Assembly (NCBI GenBank): GCA_945861275.1
Contig: CAMATZ010000001.1
Span: 124,001 to 188,000 of the forward strand
Reading direction: 5' to 3'
Length of the DNA stretch: 64,000 bases
DNA from: Bordetella parapertussis
GTDB taxonomy: Bacteria > Pseudomonadota > Gammaproteobacteria > Burkholderiales > SG8-41
Made by a program: the position numbers and the translations under genes. Positions 1 to 7,587 of this stretch are shown one piece after another (positions within the stretch are counted from its first letter, which is position 1; each line of letters begins with the position of its first letter). The notes under the pieces were generated by a model, which did not search any database, had not been told where the DNA came from, and was given only the letters and a program-made list of their open reading frames with translations.

Positions 1-159
1 CCCGCTCACACCCGCTCACCCGACAAAGTCGCGGACTATTGCCACGAACGCGGGCTGCAACTGAGCGCGCGCTACGAGGAAGTACTGTCGGATCGCAACA
101 TCGACGCGGTAGTGCTCGCCACGCCCAACTCGCCAATTAAAGGGGACGCACCCCTTTAG
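1..159 (+). pseudogene. Gfo/Idh/MocA-family oxidoreductase, truncated fragment
   Basis: Frame 1 is open from the left edge to TAG at 157-159. It encodes a Rossmann-fold segment ending in DAVVLATPNS, the motif that closes the second half of the NAD(P)-binding domain in Gfo/Idh/MocA dehydrogenases. In intact proteins a His-containing helix and the EKP motif follow. Here the frame instead runs into the REP-like hairpin at 139-157 and stops, so the C-terminal two thirds are missing. The N-terminus lies outside the window. I read this as a gene cut by a REP/RAYT insertion. The substrate cannot be inferred. Confidence 0.65.
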
Positions 160-520
160 TTCCATTGTTTGTTTCTTCCTTTGGCCGTCCACGCGCGCGC
201 CAGCGCAGAACCTGTCCCGCCTTCCGCTCAAGCTTGGTGATGAAAGAATCCTTTCCGCATGGCAGCCCGCGCCCGACATGACGCCTCAAAACGTCGTGCT
301 CGTCCTCGCGCTCGCCCTCGGCCAACCATGTTGACCAGGCGGCCTGAGACGTAATCTGCTTTACCCATTGCGGTCGAGAAGTCAGCACCGGGTCTTGTCT
401 CAGGCCGCAATGCGCGGCTGTACTCGACCAGACGTAGTTCTCGGCTTGCCGCACTATTTTCGCCCGCACCGCGCGAGGGGTCACGCGAGGGGTCAGGTCT
501 AGTAAAGAAGCAATTTCCAT
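137..520 (-). pseudogene. REP-associated tyrosine transposase (RAYT/Y1), C-terminal remnant
   Basis: The minus-strand frame contains ENYVWSST, then a WSTWL segment, a GKDSFI..LE segment and the terminal RGRPKEE. These match the C-terminal third of REP-associated IS200/IS605-like transposases, where 'V..PEDYRWSS' and 'G.d.Fi..lE...g....RGRP' are typical. The HUH and Tyr catalytic region that should precede this is absent. The first 15 or so residues of the open frame are REP-like DNA rather than transposase. It is therefore a 5'-deleted, inactive copy. It reads into the hairpin at 139-157, which would be its own 3' REP. Confidence 0.7.
139..157. repeat. REP-like hairpin at a RAYT boundary
   Basis: AAAGGGG (139-145) and CCCCTTT (151-157) are perfect 7-bp arms around a 5-base loop. 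The hairpin sits exactly where the oxidoreductase reading frame ends and the transposase remnant ends on the other strand. This is the usual position of REP hairpins recognised by their own Y1 transposases. Confidence 0.55.
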
Positions 521-616
521 GCTCCGCTACAGGAGATTGCAGATCACTTCGGGCTGCACTTTATGACGGTCGGGTTGTGCGTAATGGACGCGTGCTACTT
601 AGCTAGACTTGACCCC
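489..616. repeat. Inverted repeat pair bracketing a second transposase remnant
   Basis: GGGGTCAGGTCTA (489-501) and TAGACTTGACCCC (604-616) are inverted copies matching at 12 of 13 positions. Sequences of the GGGGTCAGGTCT type commonly form the ends of RAYT/REP modules. The pair encloses the transposase tail at 524-620. Confidence 0.5.
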
Positions 617-620
617 ATTC
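524..620 (+). pseudogene. Y1-transposase C-terminal helix-turn-helix tail, remnant
   Basis: The plus-strand translation contains PLQEIADHFGLHFMTVG and, after a short gap, ARLDPI. It resembles the DnaA-like helix-turn-helix 'l.eIadyFGlHYstVSr' and the short tail that end many REP-associated transposases. There is no start codon or upstream domain, so this is a fragment. Its orientation is opposite to the remnant at 137-520, so two different transposase copies have decayed here. Confidence 0.5.
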
Positions 621-642
621 ACTCCATTCACTCTGGTTCAAG

Positions 643-676
643 GTAGGGCGGGTTAGCGCAGCGTAACCCGCCCTAC
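643..676. repeat. 13-bp perfect hairpin downstream of the cyclase gene
   Basis: GTAGGGCGGGTTA (643-655) and TAACCCGCCCTAC (664-676) form a perfect stem around GCGCAGCG. It lies 22 bases past the stop of the minus-strand cyclase gene and could act as its transcription end. It has no T-tract. The GGGCGGGTTA-type hairpin is a common dispersed intergenic repeat in proteobacteria. Confidence 0.65.
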
Positions 677-697
677 GTACACAGGCAGCCGGCCCGC

Positions 698-1798
698 TCA
701 CGCTTTAAAAGCCAAGATGTTGAACGCCGGCACCGGCAGCGCGATCCCTTTCAGCGTGAGCGCACCCAGCGGCTCGACCTGGGTCGCATCTTCAATCCGC
801 GCCAGGGTCTTTTGGTTGGTGAGTATCTGTCCGCCTTTCGCTTCGCTGCATAGCCGCGATGCGAGATTGGTCACGCTGCCGATGCACGCGTAATCCCATC
901 GTCCCTCGAAGCCGATCGCGCCGAGCGTGGCATAGCCCTGTGCAATCCCGATGCCAAGATCGAGGTCGTGGCCGGCCTTCGTCCACGCTGTGCGCAGCGG
1001 CTGGAAATTCTCCTGCATTGCGAGCGCCATTTTCACCGCGTTCACCGTCGGATGGTCGAGCTTGACCGGGTCATTGAAAAAGATCATCAGGCTATCGCCG
1101 GCGAAGCGCTCCAGCGTGCCTTCATGGGCGATGATAAGCTGCCCCATCGCGCGGTGGAACTGACCAAGCACCGCCATGACCTCTTCCGGCTCAGCATTGT
1201 CGGTGAAGGCGGTAAATCCGCGCAGGTCGAGGAACACCACCACCACTTCGCGGCGGTGCGTTTTTAACAGCGCTTCGCCGCCGCCGCTGACAATCGAGTC
1301 CGCGAGCTGCGGTGAAAAAAAACCTTTCAGCCGGCCCAGGCGGTCGAGTTGCGCGACCTGCTCCTGCACGCGCTCTTCGAGCTTTTTGTTCCATTCACGC
1401 ACTTCGTCACGCAGCCGTTTTTTCTCCAGGCTTGCCCCCACCCGCGCGCGCAGCAGCGTCGCATCAAAGGGCTTGGGCAGATAATCCTCGGCGCCAAGCT
1501 CGATGCAACGTACCACGCTCTCCACTTCGCCGACCGCGGAGATCATGATCACCGGGAGATGGCGCAGCTCGGCATCGGCTTTGAGATGCTCGAGCACCTG
1601 GTAGCCGTTCAGCTCAGGCATCATGATGTCGAGCAGCACCAGGTCGAATGTTTTTGAATGCATGAGTTCCAGCGCCTGACGGCCGTCGTTGGCGGTGGTG
1701 AGGTTGGTATAACCTTCGCGCTGGAGCCGGCGCGTGAGCGTATAGCGATTGTTCTCGTTATCGTCGACCACCAGCAGTGCTGCGTCAGCCGGTTTCAC
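698..1798 (-). CDS. Response regulator fused to a class III adenylate/guanylate cyclase
   Basis: Residues 7-120 are a CheY-like receiver with the acidic pair D12-D13, phospho-acceptor D57 in LVLLDIMMP, and K109 in the LPKPF motif. A charged helical linker (125-155) leads to a class III nucleotidyl cyclase domain (about 185-345). Metal-binding aspartates are visible at D191 (FLDLRGFT) and D235 (RFAGDSLMIFF). It should convert ATP to cAMP (or GTP to cGMP) under control of a histidine kinase, in the cytoplasm. The start is GTG at 1796-1798, overlapping the stop of a truncated receiver gene by GTGA, which points to former translational coupling. No partner kinase is in the window. A Ser/Thr kinase with a cyclic-nucleotide-binding domain lies 3.3 kb away. 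Confidence 0.9.
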   Translation of the reverse strand: MKPADAALLVVDDNENNRYTLTRRLQREGYTNLTTANDGRQALELMHSKTFDLVLLDIMMPELNGYQVLEHLKADAELRHLPVIMISAVGEVESVVRCIELGAEDYLPKPFDATLLRARVGASLEKKRLRDEVREWNKKLEERVQEQVAQLDRLGRLKGFFSPQLADSIVSGGGEALLKTHRREVVVVFLDLRGFTAFTDNAEPEEVMAVLGQFHRAMGQLIIAHEGTLERFAGDSLMIFFNDPVKLDHPTVNAVKMALAMQENFQPLRTAWTKAGHDLDLGIGIAQGYATLGAIGFEGRWDYACIGSVTNLASRLCSEAKGGQILTNQKTLARIEDATQVEPLGALTLKGIALPVPAFNILAFKA

Positions 1799-1932
1799 GA
1801 GGCCCGCTCCGCTGGCATTTGCATCTGAATTTTACCGAACACGCGCAGCGGCATCTGCGGCCTGATATCGAAGTTGTCGCAACCCGCAGTCATGGCTTTC
1901 TCCCTGGTGCCGTTCATCGCGCTGGCCGCCGG
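1795..1932 (-). pseudogene. Receiver-domain C-terminal remnant upstream of the cyclase
   Basis: The frame ends with AMNGTREKAMTAGCDNFDIRP and a GKIQ-containing tail. This matches the last third of CheY-like receivers, typically 'TAHAM.GdrEkALaAGCDdYdtKPv'. The phospho-acceptor region is missing. The Lys of the KP motif is Arg here, and no plausible receiver sequence is seen upstream of about 1932. The frame stops in the GTGA that starts the cyclase gene. It looks like a partner response regulator, or the tail of a hybrid kinase, lost by deletion. Confidence 0.6.
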
Positions 1933-2068
1933 CTCACCGTTATGTTCGAGCGGCGTGGCGCCGCGGCTCATGCGGAATTGCCGGCAGCCGGTGTGTGCTT
2001 GTGTTTTCATGGACAGGGAATGCTAACATGAGGCAGGTATTAAATTAAGCACTTACAGCGGAGGCAGC

Positions 2069-3037
2069 ATGAAAATTGCAAAACTGATTTTAGCAGTAGC
2101 AGCGGTTTTTTCCATAACGGCAAACGCGCAGACCCGATGGGATATGCCCACCCCATACAGTGATGGCGAATTTCACACCGTCAACGTCAAGCTGTTCGCG
2201 GCGGACGTGCGCAAGGCCACCAATAATCAGCTGGATATCAACGTGCACAGCAACGGCTCGCTGATCAAGCACCCGGACATGCTGCGTGCGGTATCCACCG
2301 GGCAGGTCAATCTGGTGGAATTACTGCTGGGCCAGTTTGGCAATGAAGACCCCGTGTTCGCGGCAGACAACGTGCCGTTTGTCGCGGTGGGCTACGACGC
2401 GGCGTGGAAGTTTTATCAGGCGCAAAAACCACTGCTCGAAAAGAAGCTGCTGGCGCGCGGCGTGCGCGTGCTGTATTCGGTGCCGTGGCCGGGGCAGGGC
2501 ATCTATACCAAGACTGCGTTGAAGTCGGTGGCCGATCTGAAAGGCGTGAAGTTTCGCACCTATAGTCCGCAAACCGCGCGACTGGCGGAGTTGCTGGGTG
2601 CGAGCCCGACGGTGATTCAGGTGCCGGAGCTCGCGCAGGCGTTTGCCACCGGCACGGTGCACGCCATGATTACCTCGTCGGCCACCGGCACTTCGACCAA
2701 GGCGTGGGAGTTTGTGAAAAACTACTATCAGACGAATGCGTTTCATCCGAAGAACATCGTCGCGGTGAACGAGCGCGCGTTCCAGCGCCTGCCCGATGCG
2801 CAGAAAAAGGCGCTGCTGGAAGCGGCCGCCACAGCGGAAAAACGCGGCTGGGATTTATCGCGGCAACGTGAACAAGCGGCCAACAAACAGCTCGCCGACA
2901 ACGGCATGATGGTGCATACACCCGATGCCGCGATGCGCGCGGCGTTCACCAAGGTTGGCGACACCATACTCGCCGAGTGGCAGAAGGCGGCGGGCGCTGA
3001 CGGTGAAGCCATTATCGCTGCCTACCGCAAGAAGTAA
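2069..3037 (+). CDS. dctP: TRAP transporter substrate-binding protein DctP
   Basis: This is a 322-residue periplasmic solute receptor of the TRAP family. Residues 1-20 form a signal peptide ending ANA. The middle contains the family signature region: GVKFRTYSPQTARLAELLGA followed by VIQVPELAQAF and a gene-typical AMITSSATG segment. The conserved Arg that pairs with substrate carboxylates lies in KFRTYS. A GGAGG-type ribosome site (gcggaggcagc) precedes ATG 2069. It is the first gene of dctP-dctQ-dctM and presumably delivers an organic acid to the DctQM permease. The substrate cannot be told from sequence. A hairpin between dctP and dctQ may lower expression of the membrane subunits relative to the receptor. 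Confidence 0.92.
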   Translation: MKIAKLILAVAAVFSITANAQTRWDMPTPYSDGEFHTVNVKLFAADVRKATNNQLDINVHSNGSLIKHPDMLRAVSTGQVNLVELLLGQFGNEDPVFAADNVPFVAVGYDAAWKFYQAQKPLLEKKLLARGVRVLYSVPWPGQGIYTKTALKSVADLKGVKFRTYSPQTARLAELLGASPTVIQVPELAQAFATGTVHAMITSSATGTSTKAWEFVKNYYQTNAFHPKNIVAVNERAFQRLPDAQKKALLEAAATAEKRGWDLSRQREQAANKQLADNGMMVHTPDAAMRAAFTKVGDTILAEWQKAAGADGEAIIAAYRKK

Positions 3038-3051
3038 GTGTTGCGTTTGGC

Positions 3052-3149
3052 GTTGGACGTGATGACAGTTTAGCGTTGAGCGTGCGGAGTTAAGAGTAAG
3101 CTCGCCGCCGCCCGCTGTTACTCTTAACGCCAACCGCTCAACGTCCAAC
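3052..3149. repeat. Nested inverted repeat between dctP and dctQ
   Basis: Three nested pairs of arms are visible: GTTGGACGT (3052-3060) with ACGTCCAAC (3141-3149), GTTGAGCG (3075-3082) with CGCTCAAC (3135-3142), and GTTAAGAGTAA (3089-3099) with TTACTCTTAAC (3118-3128). Together they could fold most of the dctP-dctQ spacer. Such structures can stabilise the upstream mRNA or attenuate the downstream genes. There is no poly-T. Confidence 0.6.
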
Positions 3150-3158
3150 CGCCCCTGA

Positions 3159-3692
3159 ATGCGCCGATTACTCGATCGCCTGTACGCCGCCAGCGGCGTC
3201 GCCGCCGCAGTGTGCCTCGCCGGCATTTGCGTGCTGATGCTGGCGCAGGCGTTTGCGCGCGAGATGGGGATACTGATACGCGGTGCGGACGACATTTCCG
3301 CCTGGCTGTGCGCGGCGAGCGCGTTTCTGGCGCTGGGCCATACCTTTCGCAAAGGCGAGTTGATACGCGTCGGGCTGTGGGTCGAGCGACTTGGCGTTGC
3401 GGCGCGCCGCCGCGCGGAAATCGTGGCGCTTTCGATGGCGGCTCTGTGTACGGGCTACATGACCTGGGCGATTGCGCATTTTGTGTTTGAAAGCTGGAAA
3501 TTCAACGAAGTGGCACAAGGCCTGATCAAAATTCCGATCTGGATTCCGCAACTGAGCCTGGTGTTGGGCGCGCTGATTTTTTTGATTGCGGTGATAGATA
3601 CGTGGGTGGCGGTGTGGCGCGGGGAAAAACCGGCGTATCAATTGGCCGAAGAAGCGCGGCGCAATTCCGGTGATTTTTCGGAGATGCTGTGA
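3159..3692 (+). CDS. dctQ: TRAP transporter small permease DctQ
   Basis: A 177-residue membrane protein with four hydrophobic segments, at roughly residues 10-30, 45-63, 85-105 and 128-150. This is the layout of the small TRAP subunit. It starts soon after the intergenic hairpin and its 3' end overlaps dctM by GTGA. The order receptor, small permease, large permease is standard. It partners DctM in the inner membrane and helps dock the receptor. Confidence 0.9.
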   Translation: MRRLLDRLYAASGVAAAVCLAGICVLMLAQAFAREMGILIRGADDISAWLCAASAFLALGHTFRKGELIRVGLWVERLGVAARRRAEIVALSMAALCTGYMTWAIAHFVFESWKFNEVAQGLIKIPIWIPQLSLVLGALIFLIAVIDTWVAVWRGEKPAYQLAEEARRNSGDFSEML

Positions 3693-4993
3693 ACACGCTT
3701 GAAATCGCGGCAATTTTGCTGGCGCTGCTGCTGGTGCTGTTGCTCGGCGGTTTGTGGATTGCGCTGGCGCTGGCGGCTACGGCGTGGACAGGCCTGCAGT
3801 TTTTTACCAGCACGCCGCCGGACGTGAATCTGTTTCAGTCGTTCTGGGGATCCAGCGCGTCGTGGACGCTGGCGGCGTTGCCGCTGTTCATCTGGATGGG
3901 TGAAATACTCTATCGAACGAAACTCTCCGAAGAAATGTTCAAGGGTCTGGCGCCGTGGCTGGGCTGGCTGCCAGGGCGGCTGATGCACGTGAACGTGCTC
4001 GCCTGCGGCATTTTTGGCACGGTGTCGGGTTCGTCGGCGGCAACCTGCGCAACCATTGCCAAAGTGGCGTTGCCCGAATTGAAAGCGCGTGGTTACGATG
4101 AGAAAACCTGCCTCGGTTCGTTGTGCGGCGCGGGCACACTGGGGATACTGCTGCCACCGTCGATCATCATGGTGGTGTACGCGGTGGCGGCGGAGGTGTC
4201 GATACTCAAGGTGTTTCTCGCGGGGATTATTCCGGGTGTGTTGCTGATGCTGCTGTTTTCGGGCTACATCGTGGTGTGGGCGCTGGCTAATCCTGGCAAA
4301 ACGCCCGTCGAAACGCAGCGCTACACCTTGCGCGAGAAACTCCGTCTCAGCCGCAACCTGATTCCGTGTCTGTTGCTGATTGTATTCATTGTGTGGGTGA
4401 TGGTCGTGGGTTGGGCCACGGCGACGGAAGCAGCGGCGTTCGGCGTGCTGGGCGCGTTTGCGATTGCAGCTGTGAGCGGCGGGCTGAACTGGGCGTCATT
4501 TCGCGACAGCCTGATGGGCGCGACGCGCCTGTCGTGCATGATACTGTTCATCCTCGGCGGCGCGGCGTTTTTGTCGTCGTGCATGGCGTTCACCGGCATC
4601 CCCAAAGCGCTGGCGGAATGGGTAGCGGCAATGCAGCCCAATCCCTACATGCTGATCGCGGTGCTGGCGGCGATTTACATCGTGCTCGGCACTGCGCTCG
4701 ATGGCGTGTCGATGATCGTGCTGACGACCTCGATTGTGCTGCCGATGGTGGAGAAGGCGGGCTTCGATCTGGTGTGGTTTGGTATTTTCATTGTGCTGCT
4801 GGTGGAAATTGCCGAGGTGACGCCGCCGCTGGGTTTTAATTTGTTCGTGCTGCAAACCATGAGCGGCAGGGACAGCACCTACGTTGCACGCGCATCCCTA
4901 CCGTTCTTTTTCATGATGGTAATTGCCATTGCGCTGATCACGGTGTTTCCGGTGCTCGTGACCTGGCTGCCCGAACTTTTAATTCACAAGTGA
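3689..4993 (+). CDS. dctM: TRAP transporter large permease DctM
   Basis: A 434-residue, very hydrophobic protein with about 12 membrane segments, the usual size for the ion-coupled large TRAP subunit. Characteristic stretches include GTVSGSSAATCATIAKVALPEL near residue 115, GTLGILLPPSIIMVVYAV near 150, and the C-terminal AEVTPPLGFNLFVLQ. The start is the GTG at 3689, overlapping the dctQ stop, so the two are translationally coupled. It drives uptake of the acid bound by DctP, probably with Na+. Confidence 0.93.
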   Translation: MNTLEIAAILLALLLVLLLGGLWIALALAATAWTGLQFFTSTPPDVNLFQSFWGSSASWTLAALPLFIWMGEILYRTKLSEEMFKGLAPWLGWLPGRLMHVNVLACGIFGTVSGSSAATCATIAKVALPELKARGYDEKTCLGSLCGAGTLGILLPPSIIMVVYAVAAEVSILKVFLAGIIPGVLLMLLFSGYIVVWALANPGKTPVETQRYTLREKLRLSRNLIPCLLLIVFIVWVMVVGWATATEAAAFGVLGAFAIAAVSGGLNWASFRDSLMGATRLSCMILFILGGAAFLSSCMAFTGIPKALAEWVAAMQPNPYMLIAVLAAIYIVLGTALDGVSMIVLTTSIVLPMVEKAGFDLVWFGIFIVLLVEIAEVTPPLGFNLFVLQTMSGRDSTYVARASLPFFFMMVIAIALITVFPVLVTWLPELLIHK

Positions 4994-5076
4994 AATTGTG
5001 TTATAATTCAAATAGTTACGATGCCTCTTGCCTCTGAAAATCGCAAACTTGCAGGCGCCCGCTAATCAGCCAAGTT

Positions 5077-5100
5077 ACGCCACTGAGCACGCCACTGAGC
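5077..5100 (+). repeat. 12-bp tandem duplication in the kinase leader
   Basis: ACGCCACTGAGC occurs twice head to tail (5077-5088 and 5089-5100), ending three bases before the ATG at 5104. No good Shine-Dalgarno sequence is present. Further upstream, TATAAT occurs at 5002-5007 as a possible -10 element, without a clear -35. Confidence 0.55.
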
Positions 5101-5103
5101 ACC

Positions 5104-6402
5104 ATGACGGGAAATTCGATCACCTCACCGCCGCAACGTGTCGGTAAATACGACGTGATCCGCACGCTGGGTGAAGGCGCGACCAGCAAGGTCTACCTGT
5201 GCCGCGATGCGTTCGCCAACCGCGAAGTGGCGGTAAAGGTAGTTTCGCAAAGCGCCATGAACGACATGGGCAGCGGCAAGCTGATGAACCGTTTGTTTAC
5301 CACGGAAGCGTCGCTGGCCGGCCAGTTAAATCACCCGCACATCGTGCAGATCCTCGATGCGGCCATCGACGACGACTACGGTTACATCGTGATGGAGTAC
5401 GTGGACGGCGGGACGTTATCGCCGTTTACCAAGCCCGACAATCTGCTGGCCATTGGCGACGTGATCGAAATCGCTTACAAGTGCGCGCACGCGCTGGAGT
5501 ATGCCTCGCAGCAGGGCATTATTCACCGCGACATCAAGCCCGCGAACATCATGTTGACGGAAAACAACGACGTCAAGATCACCGATTTTGGTTCGGCGGC
5601 AATCATGAAGGCGGAAGACACCCTGATCGACGGCATCGGCACACCCGCTTACATGTCGCCGGAGCAGCATCAGAATATGCCGCTCAACCATCAAACCGAT
5701 ATTTATGCGCTGGGTATGGTGATGTTCATGCTGCTGACGGGGCGCCCGCCGTTCAGGGCCGGCAACATCGCGGCGCTGGCGTATCAGATGCTCAACTTCG
5801 ATGCGCCGTTGCCCTCGGAGTTTCGCCGCGAGGTGCCGCCGGAACTCGATCGCATCGTGAGCCGCGCGCTGCAACGCGAAAGCGGTAAGCGTTATCTGAC
5901 CTGGGGTCAGTTTATCGACGAATTGGCGGCCTTGATGCGCGCCACGTCGGCGTTGCCCAGGCAGGGCGTGTTCGAGGCCGAGCGCTTTAACAGCCTGCGC
6001 AAGCTGTCGTTTTTCGAGGGCTTCGCCGATGTCGATCTGTGGGAGGTGCTGCGGCTTGCGCAGTGGGTGGCGGTGCCCAAGGACACGGTGATTCTGAGCG
6101 AAGGCGATCGCGGCGATTATTTTTGCGTCCTGGTCAGCGGCGAAGCGCGCGTGACACGCCAGCAGGTGTGGATCGATACCTTGACGCCGGGTGAGTGCCT
6201 GGGCGAAATGGCCTGTCTGGGCAGCCCCGGCAATCTGCGCACCGCGGATGTTACCGCGTCGCAGGACGTGCGCTTGCTGAAAATTACCGTTGACGCTTAT
6301 AAAAAGATCACGGATTCCTGCCGCATCAGCTTTGAGCGCATATTTTTACGCGTGCTGGTGCGGCGTTTGATTGATGCCAACGCCAAGCTGGCTTCGGTTT
6401 AA
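5104..6402 (+). CDS. Ser/Thr protein kinase with C-terminal cyclic-nucleotide-binding domain
   Basis: Residues 15-275 form a Hanks-type kinase. The glycine loop is GEGATSKV (23-30), the ATP lysine is in VAVKV (K45), the catalytic loop is HRDIKPAN (D143), the metal motif is DFG (161-163), and the APE-like motif is TPAYMSPEQ. Residues 295-425 form a cNMP-binding beta-barrel with a phosphate-binding cassette containing LGEMA and NLRTADV, where the Glu and Arg that contact the cyclic phosphate are kept. There is no membrane segment, so it is cytoplasmic. The fusion implies kinase activity controlled by cAMP or cGMP. A cyclase-type response regulator lies nearby at 698-1798, on the other side of the TRAP operon. 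The targets are unknown. Confidence 0.9.
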   Translation: MTGNSITSPPQRVGKYDVIRTLGEGATSKVYLCRDAFANREVAVKVVSQSAMNDMGSGKLMNRLFTTEASLAGQLNHPHIVQILDAAIDDDYGYIVMEYVDGGTLSPFTKPDNLLAIGDVIEIAYKCAHALEYASQQGIIHRDIKPANIMLTENNDVKITDFGSAAIMKAEDTLIDGIGTPAYMSPEQHQNMPLNHQTDIYALGMVMFMLLTGRPPFRAGNIAALAYQMLNFDAPLPSEFRREVPPELDRIVSRALQRESGKRYLTWGQFIDELAALMRATSALPRQGVFEAERFNSLRKLSFFEGFADVDLWEVLRLAQWVAVPKDTVILSEGDRGDYFCVLVSGEARVTRQQVWIDTLTPGECLGEMACLGSPGNLRTADVTASQDVRLLKITVDAYKKITDSCRISFERIFLRVLVRRLIDANAKLASV

Positions 6403-6543
6403 TTGCGTTTGCCGCGTGACGTCAGCATGGCGCGCGCGGGGCGGCGCGGCGTTGGTGAGCGCTCGGTTGGCAGCCGCTTGCGTAGTATATTTCAGCGCGA
6501 TGGCAGACCCTTGCTTGTATATTGTGTCGAGGAGGCGTTACCG

Positions 6544-7545
6544 ATGAAAATTCCGAGGTGCCGGGCGTTGTCGTGGTACACCGCCGCAGGCTTGATTGCG
6601 CTGTCACCTGCGATCTCACCCGCCACGGCGCAAGCGCAAAATGCCGCGAACTATCCCACCAAGCCGGTGCGTTTCGTGTGCGTCACGGCGCCCGGCGGCG
6701 GACTTGACGTCATAGGCCGTATCGTTGCCGAGCGCTTGTCACGCAGCCTTGGGCAGTCCGTGATTATGGAAAATCGCCCCGGCGCCGGCGGCAATATTGC
6801 CAGCGAGTATGTCGCGCGCGGCAATAACGACGGTTACACCCTGCTCGAAACCGCAGTCAATCATCATATCAACTCGTTTATCTACAAACATCCCGGCTAC
6901 GATCCGCGCCGCGATTTTGTGGCGGTGATTCAATTGACCGAAGCGCCTTCGGTAGTGGTGGTAAACGCGCAAACGCCCTACCGCACGTTCACGGATCTGC
7001 TGGCCGCGGCACGCGCGCAGCCCGGAAAAATTGTTTATGGCAGCGGTGGCAACGGTCAGCCGACGCACGTGGCGATGGAAATGTTCAAGCGCGCGGCGAA
7101 CATTAATTTCCCGCACGTGCCGTATAAGGGCGGGGGCCCGGCCACAATGGACCTGATTGCCGGGCAGATACCGATGGCGATGTCGGCGCTGCCAGGCATG
7201 TCGCAGCACTTGCAGTCGGGCGCGTTGCGTGCGCTCGCGGTGACTTCCGGGAAACGCTGGCCGACGCTGCCCGAGGTGCCGAGCATCGCTGAATCCGGTT
7301 ATCCCGGCTACAGCCACATCACATGGATCGGACTGCTCGCACCCACCGGCACGCCGCGCGACATTATTCTGCGCCTTAACAAGGAAATTGCGGCCATTCT
7401 GGTAAATCCGGAAGTCCGCAGCCGCATCGTGGCCATAGGCGCGCAGCCGGTGGGCAGGAGTCCGGCGGAATTCGAGGCGATGCTGAAAACCGACTATGAG
7501 GCGACCGCGAAACTGGTGGCGCAGATAGGCTTGAAGGTGGATTGA
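6544..7545 (+). CDS. Bug/TctC-type tricarboxylate-family periplasmic binding protein
   Basis: A 333-residue Bug-family receptor. It has a signal peptide to about residue 30, then YPTKPVRFVC, APGGGLDVIGR, ENRPGAGGNIA and HVPYKGGGPA. These motifs bind carboxylate ligands through water-mediated contacts. I start it at ATG 6544, preceded by gaggaggcg, rather than at the upstream TTG 6403, because only this start gives a sensible signal peptide. No TctA/TctB membrane subunits are adjacent, as is common for the many orphan Bug proteins of Burkholderiales. It may serve a remote permease or act in signalling. Confidence 0.9.
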   Translation: MKIPRCRALSWYTAAGLIALSPAISPATAQAQNAANYPTKPVRFVCVTAPGGGLDVIGRIVAERLSRSLGQSVIMENRPGAGGNIASEYVARGNNDGYTLLETAVNHHINSFIYKHPGYDPRRDFVAVIQLTEAPSVVVVNAQTPYRTFTDLLAAARAQPGKIVYGSGGNGQPTHVAMEMFKRAANINFPHVPYKGGGPATMDLIAGQIPMAMSALPGMSQHLQSGALRALAVTSGKRWPTLPEVPSIAESGYPGYSHITWIGLLAPTGTPRDIILRLNKEIAAILVNPEVRSRIVAIGAQPVGRSPAEFEAMLKTDYEATAKLVAQIGLKVD

Positions 7546-7587
7546 GGCGCAGTTACGTGGCGCGAACTATGCCCTCAATTTGTAATC

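Noticed and set aside
6403-6543. N-terminal extension of the Bug gene from TTG 6403
   Set aside because: The extra 47 residues are basic and not signal-like. ATG 6544 has a ribosome site and a proper signal peptide.
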